Shown here in pieces: positions 25,201 through 34,230 of a stretch of 64,000 nucleotides of DNA (the first letter of the stretch is position 1; each line of letters begins with the position of its first letter). Origin of the DNA: Pseudeuparius sepicola (Eukaryota; Arthropoda; Insecta; Coleoptera; Anthribidae); contig OY987298.1 of the NCBI GenBank assembly GCA_963920635.1, forward strand, positions 142,388,257 to 142,452,256. Direction: 5' to 3'. The position numbers were made by a program, and so were the translations under genes. The notes under the pieces were generated by a model. That model was not told the DNA's origin and did no database searches. It saw only the letters and a list, made by a program, of their open reading frames with translations.

Positions 25201-28200
25201 GGCTTATTAGCAACTATTTCCCGCAGGAAAATTTTTCATACAAGTTAAAATGCGCATTTGCACGTTTTTTTTATGTTTTCGGATTGAGGGGTGAAAATGA
25301 GGTAAGTTGAGGGAAGCAAATTCTGAGATTCTCAGAACATACGTGGGGGCCTATTAGCATCCATTTCCCGCAGGAAAATTTTTCATGCAATTTAAAATGC
25401 GCATTTGCACGTTTTTTTTTTGTTTTCGGATTGGGGGGTGAACAGGGGGTAAGTTGAGGGAAGCAAATTCTGATATTCTCAGAACATTCAAAGGGACCTA
25501 TTAGCATCCATTTTCCGCAAAAAAATTTTTCATACAAGTTAAAATGCGCATTTGCACGATTTTTTTATGTTTTCGGATTCAGGGATGAAAAGGGGGTAAG
25601 TTGAGGGAAGCAAATTCTGATATTCTCAGAACATACGAGGGGGCTTATTAGCAACTATTTCCCGCAGGAAAATTTTTCATGCAAGTTAAAATGCGCATTT
25701 GCACGTTTTTTTACGTTTTCGGATTGAGGGGTGAAAATGGGGTAAGTTGAGGGAAGCAAATTCTGATATTCTCAGAACATTCAAAGGGACCTATTAGCAT
25801 CCATTTCCCTCAGGAAAATTTTTCCTGTAATTTAAAATGCGCATTTGCACGGTTTTTTTATGTTTTCGGATTGAGGGGTGAAAATGGGGTAAGTAGAGGA
25901 AAGCAAATTCTGAGATTCTCAGAACATACGAGGGGGCTTATTATCATCCATTTCCCGCAGGAAAATTTTTCGTGCAAGTTAAAATGCGCATTTGCACGGT
26001 TTTTTAAATTTTCGGATAGAGGGGTGAAAATGGGGTAAGTAGAGGGAAGCAAATTCTGAGATTCTCAGAACATACGAGGGGGCCTACTAGCATCCATTTT
26101 CCGCAGGAAATTTTTTCATGTTAGTTAAAATGCGCATTTGCACGGTTTTTTAATTTTTCGGATTGAGGGGTGAAAATGGGGTAAGTTGAGGGAAGCAAAT
26201 TCTGATATTCTTAGAACATTCGAAGGAACCTATTAGCATCCATTTCCCTCAGGAAAATTTTTCCTGCAATTTAAAATGCGCATTTGCACGGTTTTTTTAT
26301 GTTTTCGGATTGAGGGGTGAAAATGGGGTAAGTCGAGGGAAGCAAATTCTGAGATTCTCAGAACGTACGTGGGGGCCTATTATCATCCATTTCCCGCAGG
26401 AAAATTTTTCGTGCAAGTTAAAATGCGCATTTGCACGGTTTTTTTATGTTTTCGGATAGAGGGGTGAAAATGGGGTAAGTAGAGGGAAGCAAATTCTGAG
26501 ATTCTCAGAATATACGAGGGGGCCTATTATCATCCATTTCCCGCAGGAAAATTTTTCGTGCAAGTTAAAATGCTCATTTGCACGGTTTTTTAATTTTTCG
26601 GATTGAGGGGTGAAAATGGGGTAAGTTGAGGGAAGCAAATTCTGATATTCTCAGAACATACGAGGGGGCTTATTAGCAACTATTTCCCGCAGGAAAATTT
26701 TTCATACAAGTTAAAATGCGCATTTGCACGTTTTTTTTATGTTTTCGGATTGAGGGGTGAAAATGAGGTAAGTTGAGGGAAGCAAATTCTGAGATTCTCA
26801 GAACATACGTGGGGGCCTATTAGCATCCATTTCCCGCAGGAAAATTTTTCATGCAATTTAAAATGCGCATTTGCACGTTTTTTTTTTGTTTTCGGATTGG
26901 GGGGTGAACAGGGGGTAAGTTGAGGGAAGCAAATTCTGATATTCTCAGAACATTCAAAGGGACCTATTAGCATCCATTTTCCGCAAAAAAATTTTTCATA
27001 CAAGTTAAAATGCGCATTTGCACGATTTTTTTATGTTTTCGGATTCAGGGATGAAAAGGGGGTAAGTTGAGGGAAGCAAATTCTGATATTCTCAGAACAT
27101 ACGAGGGGGCTTATTAGCAACTATTTCCCGCAGGAAAATTTTTCATGCAAGTTAAAATGCGCATTTGCACGTTTTTTTACGTTTTCGGATTGAGGGGTGA
27201 AAATGGGGTAAGTTGAGGGAAGCAAATTCTGATATTCTCAGAACATTCAAAGGGACCTATTAGCATCCATTTCCCTCAGGAAAATTTTTCCTGTAATTTA
27301 AAATGCGCATTTGCACGGTTTTTTTATGTTTTCGGATTGAGGGGTGAAAATGGGGTAAGTAGAGGAAAGCAAATTCTGAGATTCTCAGAACATACGAGGG
27401 GGCTTATTATCATCCATTTCCCGCAGGAAAATTTTTCGTGCAAGTTAAAATGCGCATTTGCACGGTTTTTTAAATTTTCGGATAGAGGGGTGAAAATGGG
27501 GTAAGTAGAGGGAAGCAAATTCTGAGATTCTCAGAACATACGAGGGGGCCTACTAGCATCCATTTTCCGCAGGAAATTTTTTCATGTTAGTTAAAATGCG
27601 CATTTGCACGGTTTTTTAATTTTTCGGATTGAGGGGTGAAAATGGGGTAAGTTGAGGGAAGCAAATTCTGATATTCTTAGAACATTCGAAGGAACCTATT
27701 AGCATCCATTTCCCTCAGGAAAATTTTTCCTGCAATTTAAAATGCGCATTTGCACGGTTTTTTTATGTTTTCGGATTGAGGGGTGAAAATGGGGTAAGTC
27801 GAGGGAAGCAAATTCTGAGATTCTCAGAACGTACGTGGGGGCCTATTATCATCCATTTCCCGCAGGAAAATTTTTCGTGCAAGTTAAAATGCGCATTTGC
27901 ACGGTTTTTTTATGTTTTCGGATAGAGGGGTGAAAATGGGGTAAGTAGAGGGAAGCAAATTCTGAGATTCTCAGAATATACGAGGGGGCCTATTATCATC
28001 CATTTCCCGCAGGAAAATTTTTCGTGCAAGTTAAAATGCGCATTTGCACGGTTTTTTAAGTTTTCGGCTTAAGGGGTGAAAATGGGGTAAGTTGAGGGAA
28101 GCAAATTCTGATATTCTCAGAACATTCGAAGGAACCTATTAGCATCTATTTCCCGCAGGAAAATTTTTCATACAAGTTAAAATGCGCATTTGCATGGTTT

Positions 28201-31200
28201 TTTATGTTTTCGGATTGAGGGGTGAAAATGGGGTGAGTTGAGGGAAGCAAATTCTGAGATTCTCAGAACATACGTGGGGGCCTATTAGCATCCATTTCCC
28301 GCAGGAAAATTTTTCATGCAATTTAAAATGCGCAATTTGCACGTTTTTTTTTATGTTTTCGGATTGGGGGTGAACATGGGGTAAGTTGAGGGAAGCAAAT
28401 TCTGATATTCTCAGAACATTCAAAGGGACCTATTAGCATCCATTTTCCGCAAAAAAAATTTCACACAAGTTAAAATGCGCATTTGCACGGTTTTTTATAT
28501 TTTCGGATAGAGGGGTGAAAATGGGGTAAGTTGAGAGAAGCAAATTCTGATATTCTCAGAACATATTAGCATCCATTTCCCGCAGAACAATTTTCCATGC
28601 AAATTAAAATACGTACGTTTTTTGTTTTTTGAAAGAACTGGCGGCCTAAACTATCCATGCAGGCGGTATTGTCCCGCCCGCGGGGACCACCGCGCGACGC
28701 GCAACAAATCCGTTGCTAGAAAATTCGTTGCTGCTTTCACGCTCATAATTCACGTACTCGTTTTGTCTGTCACGTATAAAATGGCCGCCGCGCCGTTCAA
28801 AACGACGAAACAAAATCTATACAAGGCAGGGTAGGCAAGCGCGGTCTCTTTCCTTGTCTAAGGTAACTTTAGACCTTTGTGCAAAATTGAAGGTAGTTAC
28901 CGAAAAAAATAATTGAAAATTGGTTTTCAAAAATGTTTTTTTTAATTAAATACAATCAGAAGGCTATTCCTAATTATATTTGTCGTAAAAAATCCATATC
29001 TTTTGCGGAAAATACATTAGGAATAGATTTCTGAACCTATTTAATTGAAAAAAAAAATAAACATTTTCTGAATAAGAAAAAATATTTTTGAAAAATTGTA
29101 ATTTTCAATTTTCTTGATTTGACATCCGTCAAAATCGATTCTTAATTTTAGATTATTGGGGACGCGCAGAAAGGATTCCCCACCCCACCATACTTTTTTT
29201 AGTTTCAAAAACATGTTTGTCTATATCTGAAAAATTCCACTTTCCATTGTTTTTAGGATCAGTGTATTGAGATCGTAAAGAAATTTCCTACAACTTTTAT
29301 GTTTATCATTTTTTCTAGGCCTAAAATTTAAAAAGTTAAGGGGTAGGGGTGAGCAATCTTTAAATAAGACCCCTGCACAGTCATGTTCATATGTATGTAC
29401 AGGGTGATCCAAACTCGACGCCCCAGGCCTACAGCGTGAACACGAAAACTCAAAATAAAATTTCGAAAAGGGGTTCTTAAATGGGACATACTAAGGTCCA
29501 ATTTTGACCGAAAATTAGCTTTTTTGATGTTTGGGAAAATGGCCGCTGTGACGTCATCGATATTATTTTCCCAGAAACATACCAGTTTTTCTCTATATAT
29601 TGAAAGTCCTTATCATTCTCAACAACTTTTATAGAAAGAAATTTTCTGTATCTTTTGTCGTTCCAAATCTACAGGGTCAAATATGTAAAAAAACATGAAA
29701 TTTTTTCTAATCATTTTTCGAAATCTAGATAGCTATGGAAACAATTGATAGTCAGAAATTATTTAAGAGTGTTAGGGTGCCTTGCGCACCCTTAAATTTA
29801 TTCAACTGGAATATTTTTTAAAAAAAAATTTGTAACAAACAATAATAACAAACAAGTTAGTAACAAGCACAATTCAGAAATTTAATAAATATTCCAGTTG
29901 AATAAATTTAAGGGTGCGCAAGGCACCCTAACATACTCTTAAATAATTTCTGACTATCAATTGTTTCCATAGCTACCTAGATTTCGAAAAATGATTAGAA
30001 AAAATTCCATGTATTTTTACATATTTAACCCTGTAGATTTTAAAAGACAAAAGATACAGAAAATTTATTTCTATAAAAGTTGTTGAGAATGATAAGGACT
30101 TTCAATATATAGAGAAAACTGGTATGTTTCTGGGAAAATAATATCGATGACGTCACAGCGGCCATTTTCCCAAACATCAAAAAAGCTAATTTTCGGTCAA
30201 AATTTGACCTTAGTATGTCCCATTTAAAAACCCCTTTTCGAAATTTTATTTTGAGTTTTCGTGTTCCCGCTGTAGGCCTGGGGCGTCGAGTTTGGATCAC
30301 CCTGTACATGAGGAAACATATTGTATAATACGTGGATCAAACAAAAATTCGTGAGCATTGTCAAAATTAACTTATTATAAACAATAAATCGCTCACCTTC
30401 TTGGGCTGTTGCTTGCAGAAGGGCCCTGTAGAAACAATTCCTCGAATGCCTGTCATGATCTTCTTTTGTCATATTTGCAAAACTTTGCTCCGTTTGCTGA
30501 CAAGCTAGCCTCAAAAATGGCTTTCGCAAGAATCTTTTTGTTTCAAGTTTTTCGGAAATATCTTTAAATATTTTACTTGCTGGAAAATTCTTGAACGTTT
30601 CACAATGTTCTTGCTCCTCTTCTACTTTTATTCTGTGGTAGCAGCAAGGCATAATCACTAAGCATTTCACAAAATCTAACTTGTGGAATAAATCTAAAAT
30701 AGTGATGCTTAGATCGGCGCAGGCGTGAAGCCCTGTTAGACAGCAATCTCTGATTTCTGGAGAATTTTCTTGTATCATACATTTTATTTGCTCGCTTGAA
30801 TCTTCATCAATGAAGTGTTCACAGAACTTTACAAAAGATTTAGATTTCGGATAATACTTTTCTTGATTTTCGTAGGCTTGTCTCACATATTGAGGAAGGC
30901 AGTCTATCCCAAGAACTGAATAGTCATATTTCATATGCAGTAAGTGAGACAAGTAACCCTAAAATTGCAAAGAAATAAAATACGAGTTTTAAACAAAAAT
31001 CTACATACCAAACCACTACCGACGTCAACCACAAAATCAACTGAATTTTCTCTGCAAATTTGATCGACAAGTGGAGCCAGTGCCAAAATTTCATGAACCT
31101 TTTTCTTGGAAAGTCCAGAATTGTGAGAAAGTTTATAGTCGCATTGCAATATATCATCATTGCAGATAAACTTCAGTTTGTTTAACGTTTCGATATAGTT

Positions 31201-31505
31201 TATTAAAGATTCGGGACAATTATTTCCTTCCTAGAAAAAAATTTGCAGGATAAAATTATGAAAAAAAAAATCAGATCTATGGTACACTTGTTACTTACCG
31301 TAAATTTACCTGAAGGTATGCAATTTACTTGTTGGTAAGAAAAACAATTAAAATATGATTTCCAGTCCATAGGAAAATTGGCAAAAATGTCGTTTGCCAC
31401 AATATGGGTATTGGTATAGTTGTAGAGCCATTGGAATGTTTTTAAAAAAGATAACGCATCGGAAAGGTATTCAGCTGTAGAATGGTAAGTAGGTGGGTAA
31501 AGCAT
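870..31505 (-). CDS. METTL25: METTL25-like methyltransferase, four exons
   Basis: Predicted SAM-dependent methyltransferase of the METTL25/RRNAD1 family; its substrate is not known to me. Coding exons in order are 31505-31299, 31230-31009, 30958-30397 and 1261-870, totalling 1383 nt and 460 residues. Visible motifs are a SAM-binding motif I, VVDVGSGLGYLSHLL (residues 136-150, across the exon 2/3 junction), TGLHACADLS (218-227), PCCYHR (247-252) and the family C-terminal region ending SPRCYAIVACKK. Donors are GTAAGT, GTATGT and GTGAGC; acceptors are pyrimidine-rich. Exon 3 ends with a single G that completes a Glu codon with exon 4, so frame and homology run across a 29.1 kb intron without a gap. 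An acceptor (CTTTACAG) ends three bases before the chosen ATG, so a 5' noncoding or extra coding exon probably lies upstream. The long intron contains a complete gene on the other strand. Assignment is strong; the exact N-terminus is less certain. Confidence 0.88.
1347..1717 (+). mobile_element. MITE copy A with CTATACTAAAA ends
   Basis: Starts CTATACTAAAATC and ends GGTTTTAGTATAG, with longer matching inner ends around TTACGCC. About 370 bp, no ORF. A second copy in reverse orientation lies at 2274-2639. The two differ by scattered substitutions. Confidence 0.6.
2274..2639 (-). mobile_element. MITE copy B, inverted relative to copy A
   Basis: Reverse-orientation homologue of 1347-1717, sharing the core around CAACAGGGATGTACTCGA and the same termini. 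The right end (ATTTTATAG) abuts the next palindromic element. Confidence 0.6.
2637..3766. repeat. Palindromic element with phased A-tract motif
   Basis: Outer ends TATAGGCCAGGGA and TCCCTGGCCTAGTATA are inverted. Inside, a motif like GCAAAAATATTAACT recurs at about 2668, 2806, 2953 and 3085 in one orientation, then reversed (AGTTAATATTTTTGC) at about 3297, 3428 and 3569. No coding potential; the 107-codon frame here is AT-rich noise. Confidence 0.5.
3800..6245. other. No gene or clear element seen
   Basis: AT-rich intron sequence of the METTL25-like gene. Short reading frames (for example 4295-4582 on the minus strand) lack protein-like composition or recognisable motifs. No RNA gene seen. 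Confidence 0.5.
6248..6702. mobile_element. Possible MITE with ACTCTATTCAAACTAAA ends
   Basis: Inverted ends ACTCTATTCAAACTAAA and TTTAGTTTGAATAGAGT flank a 455-bp stretch without ORFs. It includes a GC-rich patch (CTCGCCGGCCGGGCC near 6580). I could not see a clean target-site duplication. Confidence 0.5.
6727..7937. repeat. Foldback element with ACAGGGTGTAC ends
   Basis: Outer ends TATACAGGGTGTAC and the inverse TGGACACCCTGTGTATA, with long arms containing GGTCGGCTGCGATTTTTT and its reverse (about 6850 and 7780). Related sequence occurs near 58760-59440 and 61260-61740. ORFs here are antisense or composite shadows of the repeat. Confidence 0.7.
8060..8252 (+). promoter_or_regulatory. GC-rich putative promoter/5' UTR with (CCG)n
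   Basis: A CpG-rich island in AT-rich surroundings directly precedes the fucosyltransferase ATG. It contains alternating GCGCGCACGCGCGC-type sequence near 8088-8110 and about eight CCG triplets at 8222-8247, ending AAACC before the ATG (good start context). I infer promoter and 5' leader; no TATA box or initiator is clear. Confidence 0.45.
8253..17037 (+). CDS. FucTC: alpha-1,3-fucosyltransferase (GT10), two exons
   Basis: Transfers fucose from GDP-fucose to glycan acceptors in the Golgi. Exon 1 is 8253-8665 and exon 2 is 16347-17037; the joined CDS is 1104 nt, 367 residues. The donor TACAG/GTGAA and acceptor TTTCAG split an Arg codon and join MTY to RYDSDVF in frame. Residues 1-22 form a basic-plus-hydrophobic signal anchor typical of type II Golgi enzymes. 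GT10 hallmarks are NQESPVNSP in exon 1, AWQVSNC at about 173-179, and the fucosyltransferase signature starting YKFYLSFENSFCEDYVTEKL at about 225. The last 50 residues are Cys-rich (CELCKKL). The length fits the short insect FucT paralogues better than core FucTA, so FucTC is a best guess at subtype. The gene lies wholly inside the METTL25-like intron on the opposite strand. Exon 1 is strikingly GC-rich, exon 2 is not. A poly(A) signal AATAAA is near 17250. Confidence 0.92.
9185..9952. mobile_element. hAT-like MITE built of AGCTAC-type repeats
   Basis: Termini CAGAGCCGGGCA and TGCCCGGCTCTG are inverted repeats and the flanks are a perfect 8-bp duplication CGTTTAAT (9177-9184 and 9953-9960), the hAT pattern. 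The 768-bp interior has no ORF. It is dominated by AGTAGCT/AGCTACT-type hexamers at both ends, facing inward, plus a three-unit ACCACCATTT tandem at about 9519-9550. It sits inside the 9-bp-TSD element and is therefore younger. Confidence 0.85.
9975..10157 (-). pseudogene. Degenerate THAP-domain coding fragment
   Basis: Starting at the ATG at 10157, the frame gives MPWTCSVPNCKGNYKGGPKV, a canonical THAP start with C-x4-C. A one-base shift then moves to a second frame reading RFVLPKDPILRAKWVKAIKR, the conserved middle of a THAP domain. The frame ends soon after with no C-x2-H visible. This is the decayed N-terminus of a transposase in the surrounding element. Confidence 0.65.
10446..11508. other. 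Intronic DNA without recognised gene
   Basis: Overlapping frames on both strands (10724-11361) reach about 115 codons but have no recognisable motif or splice logic. I see no gene or element. Confidence 0.4.
11509..12073. repeat. Foldback element, 565 bp
   Basis: Near-perfect inverted arms start CGGTTATTATTAAAGCTAGA and meet around 11790. A sequence ACGGGGTGTCCCATTTTGGG lies just left of it, resembling the ACAGGGTG terminus of other foldbacks but without a right-hand partner. Confidence 0.7.
12530..13990. other. Intronic DNA without recognised gene
   Basis: AT-rich. A stretch at about 13040-13120 (CACCAGTAAAGTG region) recurs at about 32795-32875, marking an old dispersed repeat. No coding sequence seen. 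Confidence 0.4.
14221..14299 (-). ncRNA. Hammerhead-ribozyme-like motif (tentative)
   Basis: On the minus strand the order is CTGATGA, A, GGTC, eight-base loop, GACC, GAAA, then AGCTT and 14 bases later AAGTT-A. This resembles the hammerhead core CUGANGA - stem II - GAAA - stem III - UH. The repeat copy at about 14868-14945 keeps CTGATGA but has stem II weakened (AGTC/GACC). The inverted copies near 16205 and 20096 have lost the CTGATGA. An extra A before stem II and an unpaired start of stem I are against it. Confidence 0.3.
15256..15378 (+). repeat. SINE/non-LTR tail, copy 2, 5'-truncated
   Basis: Matches 545-672 from AACGAAGACAAAATAATAG to the (ATT)n tail. It interrupts the second 642-bp unit just after three copies of AAAAAGGTTATATGTAT, so it inserted after that unit was duplicated. 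Confidence 0.65.
17038..18412. other. 3' flank of FucT; no further gene
   Basis: Contains the probable 3' UTR with AATAAA near 17250 and again near 17390. The remainder is AT-rich intron sequence of the METTL25-like gene with no supported feature. Confidence 0.4.
18413..18486 (+). pseudogene. tRNA-Thr(TGT)-like sequence
   Basis: An A box (TGGCTGAGTTAG, 18420) and a perfect B box (GGTTCGAACCC, 18465) have tRNA spacing. An anticodon loop CTTGTAA gives TGT (Thr). The T stem GTAGG/CCTGC pairs. The acceptor stem does not pair (5' ACGTCGA against 3' AACTGGT), and a T-rich Pol III-type terminator follows at about 18493. I read it as a tRNA pseudogene or SINE head, not a working tRNA. Confidence 0.5.
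18870..19161. repeat. Small foldback repeat
   Basis: Inverted arms centred near 19015 include TTTTTCTCTTGGTGTTTTTT with its reverse, and ATGTTTTTTAATAGGCAT with its reverse. No ORF. Confidence 0.6.
19508..20594. repeat. Direct repeats flanking a copied FucT fragment
   Basis: A 280-bp sequence (19508-19787, from AAATAAACACGTTCCCC to CATCGCACGA) is repeated almost identically at 20315-20594. Between them lies a 532-bp copy of 15896-16427. Confidence 0.85.
19788..20319 (+). pseudogene. Copy of FucT intron end and exon 2 start
   Basis: Over 98% identical by eye to 15896-16427. It includes the right arm of the composite repeat, the acceptor TTTCAG (20233-20238 region) and the first 81 bp of fucosyltransferase exon 2, to PTVEK, before switching to the flanking repeat. 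Because intron sequence is included, this is a DNA-level copy. It leaves a decoy splice acceptor downstream of the real gene. Confidence 0.85.
21290..24350 (+). repeat. Left-arm tandem array, ~147-bp units
   Basis: Each unit contains TTCTGAGAATCTCAGAATTT (a short palindrome; variant TATCAG), CTTCCCTCAACTTACCCC, a poly-A run, GTGCAAATGCGCATTTTAA and AAATGGATGCTAATAGG. GTGCAAATGCGCATTTT recurs every 146-148 bp. Open frames of 64-88 codons are periodic by-products of the unit. Confidence 0.9.
24351..25097. repeat. Palindromic core of the foldback element
   Basis: Three units containing CTTAATCTAAGCACGAATCC (24351, 24498, 24645; spacing 147) are followed by three in reverse order. The axis is near 24724. 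GC content is higher than in the arms, with TTTCGGCGCGAAAAT motifs. Mirror-image 67-codon frames on both strands are repeat artefacts. Confidence 0.88.
25098..28610 (-). repeat. Right-arm array with 1,466-bp higher-order repeat
   Basis: The same ~147-bp units in inverse orientation. A block of ten units repeats almost exactly with a 1,466-bp offset (for example 25271-25537 equals 26737-27003, and 25858-26052 equals 27324-27518). The left arm lacks this block duplication. Confidence 0.88.
29395..30309. repeat. Foldback element with ATGTACAGGGTGATCC ends
   Basis: A near-perfect 915-bp palindrome. The left end ACAGGGTGATCCAAACTCG mirrors CGAGTTTGGATCACCCTGT on the right, and the axis is near 29850. 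It lies 88 bp into the long METTL25-like intron, beside the exon 3 donor. Confidence 0.85.
30397..31505 (-). CDS. METTL25: METTL25-like exons 1-3
   Basis: These three exons are separated by introns of 68 and 50 nt, far shorter than the next intron. Exon 1 (31505-31299, residues 1-69) carries the N-terminal region with NTHIVANDIFANFP. Exon 2 (31230-31009, residues 70-143) ends in the glycine-rich SAM loop. Exon 3 (30958-30397, residues 144-330 plus one base) holds the rest of the Rossmann-like core. Introns 1 and 2 are both phase 0. Confidence 0.88.
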
Positions 31506-31509
31506 GTGC

Positions 31510-33480
31510 TGTAAAGAAATTGAAGGTTTCAGTGTTTGAATTACCTAGTTTAAAAAGTAAATCTACCTATTTTAACATTATTTTCACAACCAATTTGGAG
31601 TAACTTATTGTGATGGTGGCAATTATTATTCTTATCAATATATTACAAGTATGTGCCTATCGATATTGTTCCACGTTCCACCTACTTAGATCGGAAAATG
31701 TCCGACAGCCCGCATGAATTAATTTATCCACGGATGTGGTGCTGTTATATCAAACTTTATATGCAGATGCAGACGGAAGCATTTATTTTGTCGTTTTTTA
31801 TTAAACAACGCATCAAAAGTAAACAATATTAAGTAGTCTTAAAAAACCTTTTTTTCTGTATTCACATTTTCCTGTACATGATTAGGTAAATCCAGAAAAA
31901 GTGCGCACGACGGCACGACGTTAAAAAAATTATGCCTTTTCAAGAATTTTTGGATGTATCGATGAAACTTGGTTTGTAAATTTAGTCTGGTTACATTAAA
32001 TATCAGACCAAACTTGTTTAATAATGCATTTCATGAAAACTCCTTAGGTAAGTATATTATGTAGTTTATACATTATATTATTATTAATATTGTCAATCTT
32101 GGGAGCTTTTGGGTAAGCTATAGTATAATACCTATGCACCAAAAACAAATATATATTTTTTTCTATCTTTTCTAATAGCGAAGAACTAAACGTCAACAGT
32201 TTCAGAAATAATAACCTTCATTATGATAGATGGCCTCAAATATTTTACAGAGGATGGTCCATATCGAAATGAAAGCACCCCGTAAAATTTTTATTGTCAT
32301 CCGATTTTAGCCTTTTTTTTTCTGAAGATAGGTCACAAAAATTTTTATTTTGGCGCAAAATTTCAGGGCTTGACATCAAGTTTCAAGGCCTACTATGAAT
32401 TTTTTTCTCGTAAATTAAAAATCACGATCATTTATTAATTTTTTTTAACTGAAAACTGACCAAGTAGACACTTGATTCAGGACTGTCTAAAATGGGTTTG
32501 TAGTTATTTTGGCAAAATATAACAAAATTGTTAAAAATACTGCGATAAAAACAATACTGACAGTTTATGAATCTGATTTCTCTCGTAAAAAGTTTATTTT
32601 TCGTAGAATTGCCACCAAAATAAAATGTGCAATCTGTAGCTCCATGTATTTTAAAAGACATTTTAAACCGGCTACATCGCTAAATTTTCAAGCTGTAGCT
32701 TTCACGTTAAAATTTGTTCATGATGAAAAATTGGGTAGCTGTGAAAATTTTCAAAAGCGCAGTCCCACTTTGATTTTTTCCTAAAAAAAAACTAATAATT
32801 TTTCACACCAATAAAGTGACATTTCTGTAGGTTTTACAACAAAATGTTATTAAGGAAACTTGTTCAGAATGAAAAACTGGATAGTGGTAAAAAATTTCAA
32901 AGCCGTTAGGGGGCAGTCTTCAAAAAAAAGTTATTAAAATAATTTTTAATTGAAGGCAAGGATATGGGTAGGCAACCCATGCGCGATTTCTTTGTTTATA
33001 AATTATCTTTTATATATAAAAAAATACCTTTCATTAGGAATACAGATGAGGGTAGGTCGAGCTTATTCGGGGTCTTGAGGTACTATACGAAAAATAAACT
33101 TAATAAACTTTTAATGGGGAAGTCCAGATTCATGAATTATCAATATTGATTATGTCGCAGTATTTTTAATTGTTATTTTTTAACGTGACTTGGTACAAAC
33201 CCCCCCGAATCCAATGACGCAGCATTTTCGTCATGTTTTTACTTTACTCAGTGGTCGTAGAACAAATAGTGTAGGTATGTAATGCACATTTTCTACTCTC
33301 ACACTCTAATTTATTTATTAAACATTTCCTACCTGTAGGTACTTTCTATGACATTTAGGTAGTCAATACTGTCAATGTTATCGAATGGCATAGATTGTCA
33401 TAATATTGATACAATCACAGATTTAACATGTACACTTTTTAATGCGTAATAATTTTTTTATTTTCAAAAGGTTTTTTTAT
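31510..33480. other. Upstream region of METTL25; dispersed repeat pieces
   Basis: Probably holds the METTL25-like promoter and a 5' exon, which I could not place. A segment at about 32325-32420 (GATAGGTCACAAAAA, CAAAATTTCAGG) is homologous to the DNA flanking the Harbinger-like insertion at 58146. No coding gene seen. Confidence 0.35.
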
Positions 33481-33489
33481 CATTTTTGA

Positions 33490-34230
33490 ATATGTTATGG
33501 CCTAAATTATTTGAATCAAAAAGAACTATGCACTGAGGGTCAATTTCAGTGGCGTACGAAAAAGGGGGTATCTTTCAAAACGAATGTATTTCAGGTCGTT
33601 GCAAAGATCGGCCAAATGAAATAAAAAAGTAAAAATGGGCAATAATCCGTACGCCACTGAAATAGACTTATTTAAACTCAGCGTAGGTAGCTAGCCATGA
33701 AACAATATTAATGTGCCAACAATCCATTTGTTTCACTCAATTGTTATAAAAAACATGAAACTGTACTAACTTTCCAGTTTCAGTTAGGAAACATTTTAAT
33801 TAGGTAGTTTCTTAGTCCCTTAATGCCTAGACTCATTTAAAGATTTTATTAAAACTTTATCTTCGTTTGTAAGGACAGCCATATTTATAAAAATATTCTT
33901 TGATTTATTCACAAACCTCGGTGTCTCATGCAAGATAAGATACAATAATTGTTTCATGGCTACTTGATAAAAAAAATCTTAACTGTGCTTTTTATTATTT
34001 CTAGAAATTGTTTTATTAATTTAAGTTTAAGTTTAACTGAGTTTAAATAAGTCTATTTCAGAGGCGTACGGATTATTGCGCATTTTTACATTTTTATTTC
34101 ATTTGGCCGATTTTTGCAACAACATAAAATACGTTGGTTCTGAAAGATATACCCTCTTTTCTGTACGCCACTGAAATTGACCCACTTTGCATAGTTCTTT
34201 TTGATTCGAATAACTTAAACCATAACATAT
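33490..34230. repeat. Foldback repeat containing CAGTGGCGTACG
   Basis: Inverted arms around 33860 contain CAGTGGCGTACG / CGTACGCCACTG, ends of the hAT-type CAGTGGCGTA family, and TTTCATTTGGCCGAT. A third partial copy lies at about 34400-34550. No ORF of substance. Confidence 0.6.

Larger units (their letters stand above)
21138..28745. mobile_element. 7.6 kb foldback element with tandem-repeat arms
   Basis: Perfect 11-bp direct repeats TAATTCACGTA (21127-21137 and 28746-28756) flank termini TGAGCGTGAAAGCAGCAACG and its reverse. Both termini share a GC-rich segment (GGCGGGACAATACCGCC region). Arms are arrays of ~147-bp units in opposite orientation, about 21 on the left and 24 on the right, around a palindromic core. 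No transposase is visible. The long arms made of tandem subrepeats and the flanking duplication resemble Foldback/Galileo or Mutator-like architecture. Confidence 0.85.

Noticed and set aside
21459..28423. Many similar 60-88 codon frames that look like a repeat protein family
   Set aside because: They recur with the 147-bp DNA unit, appear on the strand dictated by arm orientation, and lack splice or promoter logic. They are by-products of the repeat.
21290..28610. CRISPR-like array
   Set aside because: Units are contiguous ~147-bp tandem repeats without short direct repeats and unique spacers, in a eukaryotic genome.
21290..28610. Heat-shock elements in the TTCTGAGAATCTCAGAA palindrome
   Set aside because: The TTC and GAA triplets are separated by three bases, not the two that HSF needs.
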